This document shows, in pieces, positions 57,805-64,000 of a stretch of 64,000 nt of DNA (its first letter is position 1; each line of letters starts with the position of its first letter). Position numbers and translations under genes: made by a program. The notes beneath the pieces are model-generated. The model did no database searches, was not told where the DNA came from, and was given only the letters and a program-made list of their open reading frames with translations. Source of the DNA: Curvibacter sp. (GTDB lineage Bacteria > Pseudomonadota > Gammaproteobacteria > Burkholderiales > Burkholderiaceae_C); contig JADCGR010000051.1 in NCBI GenBank assembly GCA_020248905.1, positions 30,077 through 94,076 on the forward strand, given 5' to 3'.

Positions 57805-59190
57805 ATGATCATGGTTCAATGGCTCTCCCTGCACGGATTCGTGGTGCTGATGGCTGTGGGTCTGTTCTTCGTCAACACCCACACGCTGCATCAGCGCCGC
57901 CACCCCTCGGCAGCCATCGCATGGCTGCTCTCTCTTGCGCTCATTCCCTACGTCGCGCTCCCCTTCTACCTCCTGGTGGGCAACCGCAAGCTGGCCCGCC
58001 CGCCTCCGCCAGTTCCGATGCCGCAGCCGGCTTACGTGGGCTACAACGCGATGCAGGTTCTGGCGTGCCGCTTGGGCCTGCCGCCGCCTTGCGACTACCT
58101 GCATTTCGCTCTGCATGAGGACGGCGCGCAGTCATACCACGCGATGATGGCGCTGATCGACGGCGCAACGCAGACGCTGGATGTTTGCACCTTCGTCCTG
58201 GGACGCGATGCCTTGGGCCGTGCGATATGCGACCGAATGGCAGCACGCGCGCGAGAGGGCGTTCGTGTGCGTCTCATCGTCGACGGCGTGGGTCGTTACC
58301 TCGGCCGCTGCATGAGTCTGCGCCGCCTGCGCGACAGCGGCGTTGATGTGGCCATATTCATTCCGCCCCTCGCATCAGCCCTGCCAGGCCGTACGAACCT
58401 GCGCAATCACCGCAAGCTGGTGATCGCCGACGGTGAACGCCTGTGGACGGGCGGACGTAACCTCGCGCTGGAGTACTTTGACCACCTTGCGCGTGAGGTC
58501 GAGGGTGCAGCCGTCTGGCAGGACCTCACATTCGAACTGCATGGCCCCATCGCGCAGCAGGCTCACTCGCAGTTTGAGCAGGACTGGGCACTCGCGCGTA
58601 CAAGCGTGCCTCCGTCCCACAGCCCCGCCGCAGCGTTGTCAACCGTTACAGATCCACCCCCTGTGCAGCTCTTGCCCAGCGGGCCCGATCAGTTTGAGGA
58701 CACGGCTTATGCACTAATCATCGCTGCGTGCTACTCCGCGAGGCAGCGCATCCTCGTCGTGACGCCCTACTTCGTGCCGGACCCGCCGCTGCGCATGGCC
58801 CTAACGCTGGCCGCACGCCGCGGCGTTGTGGTGGATCTCCTGCTACCTCAGCGATCGAACCACGCCCTGGCAGACCTGGCGCGCAGCGCGGCGCTGCGGG
58901 AGTTGTACACGGCTGGTGCACGCATCTGGCTGAAGCCCACAATGATCCATGCCAAGGCCATGGTGTTTGACACGGACCTCGCTTTCGCCGGGACAAAGAA
59001 CCTGGATGAGCGCAGTCTGTTCCTCAACTTTGAACTCTTGATCGCGTTCTATCGCACGTCCGACGTGCAACAGTTCGAACGCTGGATCGACGCGCAGCGG
59101 GCCGATGCGATGCCCTTCAATGCGCGACTTCCCGGTCCGGCCCGCCAGCTGGCTGAAGGTATGGCGCGCTGGCTGGCATTTCAGCTCTAG
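57805..59190 (+). CDS. cls: Cardiolipin synthase-type phospholipase D protein
   Basis: 461 residues. Two N-terminal membrane segments (FVVLMAVGLFFVNTHTL, IAWLLSLALIPYVALPFYLL) and two HKD motifs: NHRKLVIADGERLWTGGRN near 200 and IHAKAMVFDTDLAFAGTKN near 382, each with Asp and Gly at the right spacing. The overall form matches ClsA-type synthases that join two phosphatidylglycerols in the inner membrane. The start ATG 57805 could alternatively be 57811. Confidence 0.92.
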   Translation: MIMVQWLSLHGFVVLMAVGLFFVNTHTLHQRRHPSAAIAWLLSLALIPYVALPFYLLVGNRKLARPPPPVPMPQPAYVGYNAMQVLACRLGLPPPCDYLHFALHEDGAQSYHAMMALIDGATQTLDVCTFVLGRDALGRAICDRMAARAREGVRVRLIVDGVGRYLGRCMSLRRLRDSGVDVAIFIPPLASALPGRTNLRNHRKLVIADGERLWTGGRNLALEYFDHLAREVEGAAVWQDLTFELHGPIAQQAHSQFEQDWALARTSVPPSHSPAAALSTVTDPPPVQLLPSGPDQFEDTAYALIIAACYSARQRILVVTPYFVPDPPLRMALTLAARRGVVVDLLLPQRSNHALADLARSAALRELYTAGARIWLKPTMIHAKAMVFDTDLAFAGTKNLDERSLFLNFELLIAFYRTSDVQQFERWIDAQRADAMPFNARLPGPARQLAEGMARWLAFQL

Positions 59191-60083
59191 CCGGATTGCG
59201 TCGAGTCATCGCCCCGCTGCGCCGCCCAAAGCGCCGCCAGCAGGATGAGCGTGCCGCCAAGCTGCGTACGCAGCTGCAGGTCGGCAGCGCCCAGCAGCAC
59301 GGACGAGACACTCGCGAACACGACCTCGGTCAGCATCACCAGCGCCGTGGTGGCGGCGGGCAGGCGCGCGGCGCCGTACTGAAGACCCAGGTTGGCCAGC
59401 AGGAAGCCCACGCCAGTCAAGAGCACCAGCACGACCCAGCCCCAGGCCGGAGCGGGCGGCCACGCCACGAGTCCGCCCGCGTGGCCCAGCGCTCCCACGA
59501 GGACGGCGAGCACCGTGCCGCCGCCGAACATGGCCACCATACGCGCTTCCTCCGCCGTGTCTTTCAGCTTGAGCAGCAGGATGTTGGTGAGCGCGAAGGC
59601 GAAGCCACCGAGCAGGGCCAGCCCGTCGGGCAGGCTGGCCGGCACGGGCCAAGGTGACTCCGGCGTCTTGAGCACGATCATCACGCCCAGCAGCGCAAGC
59701 AGCAGGCGCGCCAGCGAGTTGCGTGTCGGCCGCTCGCCGAGCAGCGCCCAGGCAAGCAGCACCGACCACGCCGGCATCAGGTAGAAAAGCAGCACGACGC
59801 GCACCACGTCGCCTACCGTCACGGCCCAGTTGAACCCGACGTTCGTCAGCCCGGAGGCAATCAGCAGCAGCCACAACTGCGGTGTATGTCCGAAATGGCG
59901 CCAGGCAGAGGGGCGCCAGATCAGCAGACCGGCCAGACACAGGCCGTAGATCAGCGCCGTGGACCACAGCGCATGAAGGCCAGCGTCCTCAAGCACACGG
60001 AAGGGATACCAGGAGACGCCCCAGACAAAGGCGTTGAGCACCAGCGCCCAAGCCGCCAGCGCCGAGACGCGTCCAGGACTCAC
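59187..60083 (-). CDS. EamA/DMT-family transporter
   Basis: 298 residues from GTG 60081-60083, which overlaps the dedA stop (GTGA). Upstream in-frame codons belong to the dedA gene in another frame. Ten hydrophobic segments, with [20 protein letters not shown] first and the second half beginning [20 protein letters not shown]. The C-terminal 85 residues have a near-copy at 56993-57242. Substrate unknown. Confidence 0.9.
   Translation of the reverse strand: MSPGRVSALAAWALVLNAFVWGVSWYPFRVLEDAGLHALWSTALIYGLCLAGLLIWRPSAWRHFGHTPQLWLLLIASGLTNVGFNWAVTVGDVVRVVLLFYLMPAWSVLLAWALLGERPTRNSLARLLLALLGVMIVLKTPESPWPVPASLPDGLALLGGFAFALTNILLLKLKDTAEEARMVAMFGGGTVLAVLVGALGHAGGLVAWPPAPAWGWVVLVLLTGVGFLLANLGLQYGAARLPAATTALVMLTEVVFASVSSVLLGAADLQLRTQLGGTLILLAALWAAQRGDDSTQSG
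59221..59451. repeat. Direct repeat copy B (within the DMT transporter gene)
   Basis: The parental copy of the repeat at 57010-57241; here it is the 3' quarter of the intact transporter gene. Confidence 0.88.
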
Positions 60084-60715
60084 TGCGGGTCGCGAACCTG
60101 CGGGTGGCGGCGCTTCCACCAGCGGGCAATAAGCCACACGGCCAGTATGCCCAGCAGGGCGAAGATGGCGTGCTGGAACTGGCGCAGCACGCCGAACATC
60201 CAGTCCCAGTTCTGCGCGCCGTGGTAACCGAGGTATACCCATATGGGCACGCTGATGAGCGCCGCAAATCCGTCCATGAAAAACCAGGTGGCGAAACTCA
60301 CCCGGTGGCTCATACCAGCGGAAAAAAACACAGGGGTGCGCAGGCCGGGCAGGAAGCGGGCGACGAACATGACCCACTTGCCGTATTTCTGGAAAGCCTC
60401 CTGCGCCTTGTTGAAGCGCTCGGGCGTGAGCACGCGCCGAAAGCCCGGCAGTCGCTGGATGCGCTGACCGTAGAAACGACCCAGGGTGAACATCAGGCCA
60501 TCGCCGATCAGCACGCCGGCCATACCAACCGCAAACATGGTGTGGACATTGGCGTGGCCGAGACCGGCGATCACGCCGCCGGTCACCAGCGTCACGTCTT
60601 CCGGGATGGGCACGCCGAAGCCGCAGATAAGGAGCATCACGAACACGGCAAGGTAACCGTATTCAGTGAAGATAGGCATCAGAAACTCGAAGACTTCCAT
60701 GGGCAACGACGTCAT
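60080..60715 (-). CDS. DedA-family membrane protein
   Basis: 211 residues from the ATG at 60713-60715 ([20 protein letters not shown]). DedA landmarks: [20 protein letters not shown] near residue 35 with the conserved Pro-Glu, [13 protein letters not shown], and [19 protein letters not shown] with the functional Arg residues. DedA proteins are undecaprenyl-phosphate or lipid flippases. It overlaps the DMT gene by GTGA. Confidence 0.92.
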   Translation of the reverse strand: MTSLPMEVFEFLMPIFTEYGYLAVFVMLLICGFGVPIPEDVTLVTGGVIAGLGHANVHTMFAVGMAGVLIGDGLMFTLGRFYGQRIQRLPGFRRVLTPERFNKAQEAFQKYGKWVMFVARFLPGLRTPVFFSAGMSHRVSFATWFFMDGFAALISVPIWVYLGYHGAQNWDWMFGVLRQFQHAIFALLGILAVWLIARWWKRRHPQVRDPQ

Positions 60716-60802
60716 AACGGGCCCGTAGGAAGGCCAATCCCCAGTGTAAAGCATTCGTTTTTGGGTCTGGGGCAGGCCCTTTTTGCTGGCAAACTCACAT
60801 CT

Positions 60803-61921
60803 ATGCCGCGTCCCATCCATGCCCAGATTCATACCGAGGCTCTGCGCCACAACCTGGCGCGGGCGCGCCAGTCCAGCCCCGACGCGCGGGTCTGGGCTGT
60901 GGTCAAGGCCAATGCCTACGGCCATGGCATCGAGCGGGTCTACGAGGGGTTGCGGGGCGCCGACGGCTTTGCCCTGCTCGATCTCGACGAGGCCCGGCGC
61001 CTGCGCGGCCTGGGCTGGCGCGGCCCCATCCTGTTGCTTGAAGGGGTCTTTGAGCAACGTGATCTGGAGCTGTGCTCCAGCCTCGACCTTTGGCACGTGG
61101 TGCACTGCGAGCAGCAGATCGACATGCTCGCCGTGCACAAGACGCATGGGCCTCATCGCGTTTTCCTCAAGATGAACAGCGGCATGAACCGGCTCGGCTT
61201 TCGCCCGGCGCACTACCGCGCGGCCTGGACGCGCCTGAACGCGCTGCCGCAGGTCGACGAGATCTCGCACATGACGCATTTCAGCGATGCCGACGGCCCA
61301 GTGGGCATCGCGCAGCAGGTGGCGGTGTTCAACGCCGCCACCCAGGACCTGCCGGGCGAGCGCAGCTTGAGCAACAGCGCGGCGGTACTGCGCCACATGG
61401 GCCCCCGTGCCGCAGCGGCATTGCGCTCCGACTGGGTGCGCCCCGGCATACTGCTCTATGGTGCGTCGCCCGATCACCCCGAGCACGGCCCGGCACATTG
61501 GGGCCTGCAGCCAGCCATGAGCCTGCGCTCGCGCATCATCGGCGTGCAGCAGCTGCAGCCCGGCGATGCAGTGGGCTATGGCTCGACCTACAGGGCCGCT
61601 GCGCCCATGCGTATCGGCATCGTGGCCTGCGGCTACGCCGACGGCTACCTGCGCGCGAGCGCGGGCGGCGCCGAGCGCGGCACACCCGTGCTGGTCGATG
61701 GCGTGCTCACCCGCACCGTGGGCCGCGTGAGCATGGACCTCATCACCGTGGACCTGACCCCGCTGCCAGCCGCTGGCATGGGCTCCGAGGTGACGCTCTG
61801 GGGCCGCGCGGGCAACGGCGCCGTGCTCCCGATCGACGACGTGGCGCTGGCTGGTGGCAGTGTGGGCTACGAGCTCATGTGCGCGCTGGCCCCGCGCGTA
61901 CCGGTCGAGGTGGTGGCGTGA
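60803..61921 (+). CDS. alr: Alanine racemase
   Basis: 372-residue PLP enzyme making D-alanine for cell wall. The start [20 protein letters not shown] is typical. The PLP Lys is in [10 protein letters not shown] near residue 34; [10 protein letters not shown] is the conserved Met-Arg segment; the second catalytic Tyr is in VGYGSTYRA near 258; [11 protein letters not shown] closes the active site. Complete. Its stop overlaps the next gene by GTGA. Confidence 0.96.
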   Translation: MPRPIHAQIHTEALRHNLARARQSSPDARVWAVVKANAYGHGIERVYEGLRGADGFALLDLDEARRLRGLGWRGPILLLEGVFEQRDLELCSSLDLWHVVHCEQQIDMLAVHKTHGPHRVFLKMNSGMNRLGFRPAHYRAAWTRLNALPQVDEISHMTHFSDADGPVGIAQQVAVFNAATQDLPGERSLSNSAAVLRHMGPRAAAALRSDWVRPGILLYGASPDHPEHGPAHWGLQPAMSLRSRIIGVQQLQPGDAVGYGSTYRAAAPMRIGIVACGYADGYLRASAGGAERGTPVLVDGVLTRTVGRVSMDLITVDLTPLPAAGMGSEVTLWGRAGNGAVLPIDDVALAGGSVGYELMCALAPRVPVEVVA

Positions 61922-63132
61922 ATTATGTGCCCATTCCCGTAGCCATGCTGCCGGTTGGCAAGCCGCTTCCGGTCAATGTGTGGAACCCGGAGGGCGTGCT
62001 GCTGCTGCGCAAGGGCCAGCCCATCGTGTCGGAGCAGCATCGCGACAAGCTCTATAAGCATAACGCTTCGACCACCGAAACCGAGGCCCAGTCCTGGCAG
62101 CGTTCCTACGAGCGCATGGTGCATACCCTGCTGATGAAAGGCGTGGAGCTAGACGAGATCGCGCGCATGCCCATGCCCACCACGATCCGCGAGCGCGACT
62201 ATCATGCAGCAGAGCAACTCAGCGGTGGCTGGCTCCATCTGCAGGAGGTTCTGCGCGGCATCCTCTACCAGGGTGGTTTGGCCCTCAACCCCCTGGCGCG
62301 GCTCGCGGCGCTGGAGAACAAGGCGCGCGCCCTCTTGCGGGAGGATGCGGACGACAGCCTCTTCTGCCTGTTTCAGGCCCTGTCCGACAGCTCGCTGGGT
62401 TACTGCGCCACACATGCCCTGCTGTGCGCCTGCGTGTGCGATCTGGCTGCGCAGAAGCTGGGCTTTCACCCGCAGCAGCGGCAGTCGCTCATGAGCGCGG
62501 CGCTCACCATGAACATCGGCATGGCGCGCGAGCAGGATGTGCTGCTGCGCCAGAGCCACGCGCCCACGCCCGAGCAGCGCAAGCTCATCCGGGACCACCC
62601 GCAGCTTAGCCGGAGCATCCTGGTCTCGCTGGGTATTGAGGACGCGGAGGAGCTTGATCTGGTGCGCTGGCACCATCAACCCGACAGTGCCGAGGCTTTG
62701 GCGCACAACCTGCAGGCGCGCCGTCTGCTGAACATGACAGACATTTTCATTGCCAAGATGTCCGCGCGCCGCACGCGCGAGGCCCTGACCCCGCTGGAGT
62801 CGGCCAAGTCCATTTACCTACAAACCGAGAATGAAGTGAGCGCCGGAATCGGGGGGGCGCTGGCCGCAGCCATCGGCTTCTATCCGCCGGGCACCTACGT
62901 GCGCCTGGCCGGCGGCGAGATCGCCGTCTCCGTGCAGCGCGGCCTGCGCGCCAACACGCCCTGGGTCACGGTCATCGTCGACGCCAACGGCATGCCCAAC
63001 CTCAACTACCACTGCGTGGACAGCAGCGAGCCGGCGCACGCCATCGTCGCGCCCGTGCTGTTCCGTAGCAGCAAGGTGGTTGTCAACGGCGATCGTGTGC
63101 GCCGGGCCAGGGAAAACATCCGCCCTACCTGA
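61918..63132 (+). CDS. Degenerate HD-GYP-like protein
   Basis: 404 residues from GTG 61918, overlapping the alr stop. The C-terminal 250 residues follow the HD-GYP plan ([67 protein letters not shown]). But the HD metal pair is replaced (ALTMNIGM where HDIGK is expected), and GYP is not seen. An N-terminal domain of about 120 residues ([20 protein letters not shown]) resembles the short domain found before some HD-GYP proteins. It should bind rather than cleave c-di-GMP, if it binds at all. Confidence 0.8.
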   Translation: MNYVPIPVAMLPVGKPLPVNVWNPEGVLLLRKGQPIVSEQHRDKLYKHNASTTETEAQSWQRSYERMVHTLLMKGVELDEIARMPMPTTIRERDYHAAEQLSGGWLHLQEVLRGILYQGGLALNPLARLAALENKARALLREDADDSLFCLFQALSDSSLGYCATHALLCACVCDLAAQKLGFHPQQRQSLMSAALTMNIGMAREQDVLLRQSHAPTPEQRKLIRDHPQLSRSILVSLGIEDAEELDLVRWHHQPDSAEALAHNLQARRLLNMTDIFIAKMSARRTREALTPLESAKSIYLQTENEVSAGIGGALAAAIGFYPPGTYVRLAGGEIAVSVQRGLRANTPWVTVIVDANGMPNLNYHCVDSSEPAHAIVAPVLFRSSKVVVNGDRVRRARENIRPT

Positions 63133-63279
63133 GACGTTCACAATCCTCGGCAGTCAGGCAGTTCCGCGAGGGCTGAGCCCGGCGACGAGCTTCCTCAGGA
63201 ACACGCCGGCCTGGCCCACATCGTCAGCTTTCCACGACGCAATAGCACTTCGCGCTCAGCCAGTACCGCCCTGGCGCTG

Positions 63280-63608
63280 CCACCGCCTGGTCTGACGCCA
63301 AGGGCAAGACGTTTGCCGACCAAGCGGCCGAGCGCGTCACGTAAGACGGCTCGACCCACGTCAAGACCGACAGCACCAAGGCCGCCAACAACCGCAGCTT
63401 TGTCAACGACGCGGCCGGGCGCATTCTGCAGTCCACCCAAAACGGCAACGCTCAGCGCCAGCTCGTCGTCAACGGCGAGGTGCTGGGCCGCGTAGGCAGC
63501 TACCTCAACCCCGATCGGCCCGCCGACAGCAGTGGCAACCCGCAGTTTGTCAGCGGCGCCAGCTTCAATTTTGGGTACACCAAGGTCAGCGGCAACTACC
63601 CCGCCATC
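63280..63608 (+). pseudogene. Rhs/YD-repeat-like gene remnant, upstream part
   Basis: After a stop at 63340-63342 (VTtaaDGSTHVKT), the frame reads NNRSFVNDAAGRILQSTQNG, QRQLVVNGEVLGRVG, YLNPDRPADSSGNPQFVSGA and KVSGNYPAI. This resembles the part of very large Rhs-like secreted proteins that lies before a LysM domain. The start is missing and a stop precedes, so the gene is broken before it is further split by the element at 63609. Confidence 0.7.
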
Positions 63609-63876
63609 AGGGCCTGTTCACACTACCTTCTTGAGCGCGAACGGGGTGCAAAAGGTGCCAATCTAGGCGCGCGACGAAGCCCAGACTGGCCGTCTGGGCG
63701 AGGAGTGCAACGACGAGTGGCGCCTTTTGCGCCCCGTTCCCTTCGGGTTGTGGCCAAAAATGCTGTGCGCCGCGTTGCGAAGTCTTGCCGGGGGCCCACC
63801 CCGGCGGCGTTTCGCGCCTTGCGCACAGCCTTTTTGATCCGCAACGCATCTCAAGAAAATAGTGTGAACAGGCCCT
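63609..63876. mobile_element. 268-bp MITE-like element with terminal inverted repeats
   Basis: The ends AGGGCCTGTTCACACTA (63609-63625) and its exact complement (63860-63876) form 17-bp perfect inverted repeats, extending to 25 of 27 with TTCTTGAG. Inside are two strong hairpins: 63639-63739 (22-bp arms with two G.T-type differences, and an inner GCCCAGAC/GTCTGGGC) and 63756-63835 (AAAAATGCTGTGCGC against GCGCACAGCCTTTTT, inner GCCGGGG/CCCCGGC). It has no transposase. It sits between the two halves of the Rhs/LysM remnant. Confidence 0.85.
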
Positions 63877-64000
63877 AAGCCCGGCACGCGCACCGTGGGC
63901 GCGGGCGAGACGCTGCAGTCCATCGCCCGCTCGGTCTATGGCGACTCCAGCCTGTGGTACCTGGTGGCCGATGCCAACGGCCTCTCCAGCGACCGCGAGC
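63877..64000 (+). pseudogene. Rhs/YD-repeat-like gene remnant, LysM part (continues beyond window)
   Basis: Right after the inserted element the frame resumes: PGTRTVGAGETLQSIARSVY, then GDSSLWYLVADANGLSSDRE to the window end. GETLQSIARSVYGDSSLWY is a clear LysM peptidoglycan-binding motif. It is the continuation of the upstream remnant. Whether the part beyond the window is still expressed cannot be seen. Confidence 0.75.

Noticed and set aside
61072..61917. N-terminal extension of the HD-GYP-like frame through alr
   Set aside because: It runs in another frame of alr and has Arg/Ala-rich shadow composition; the GTG overlap at 61918 is the proper start.

Overview
The window reads as a piece of a GC-rich betaproteobacterial chromosome, most likely Burkholderiales and close to Comamonadaceae. 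The reasons are the mnmG-rsmG-parA-parB order with chromosomal parS sites, a methionine synthase split into two genes with an SAH riboswitch, a porin-glnK-amtB operon with a sigma-54 promoter, a Bug-type solute receptor, and the protein sequences overall. The genus is not determined. I saw no rRNA, tRNA or CRISPR array.

Layout. 1-3.5 kb: the 3' end of a branched-chain/aromatic-type ABC importer operon (livM, livG, livF) running into an aldehyde dehydrogenase. 3.5-5.1 kb: gdhA and a small cysteine-cluster protein on the minus strand. 5.3-12 kb: an origin-proximal style cluster (mnmG, rsmG, LysE exporter, parA, hydrolase, parB, methyltransferase) with three parS sites inside or beside mnmG and rsmG, and two perfect hairpins in frame inside parB. 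12-19.7 kb: FAD oxidase, cobalamin adenosyltransferase, a decayed DNA methyltransferase, an AAA/DUF4143 ATPase, a uracil permease facing upp, an EVE protein and a broken substrate-binding protein gene. 19.7-25.8 kb: two c-di-GMP genes flank acetoacetyl-CoA synthetase. 25.8-30.6 kb: a glutarate/glutaryl-CoA block (LysR regulator, gcdH, CoA-transferase, Bug receptor) with an unusual pair of palindromic elements. 30.6-33.7 kb: transporter, flavin reductase, M14 peptidase and a universal stress protein with an FNR-like box. 33.8-35 kb: an eroded IS110 remnant and poorly coding DNA. 35-41.2 kb: pckG, a 43-residue membrane protein, recQ and a rhodanese. 41.3-46.3 kb: split methionine synthase with an RlmN-like gene between the halves and an SAH riboswitch before the second half. 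46.3-50.3 kb: two MFS transporters and a YifB/ComM ATPase. 50.3-53.3 kb: nitrogen-controlled porin-glnK-amtB operon. 53.4-56.9 kb: glcE-glcF and a periplasmic binding protein. 57-60.7 kb: cardiolipin synthase lies between a full DMT transporter gene and a stray copy of that gene's 3' end. 60.8-63.1 kb: alanine racemase coupled to a degenerate HD-GYP protein. 63.2-64 kb: an Rhs/LysM-type gene remnant split by a 268-bp MITE-like element.

How the genes work together: GdhA, GlnK and AmtB point to ammonium assimilation; GcdH, the CoA-transferase and AacS to acyl-CoA carbon metabolism; PckG to gluconeogenesis; ParA/ParB and parS to chromosome segregation. Mobile-element scars cluster at 14-15, 19, 34, 57-59 and 63-64 kb.
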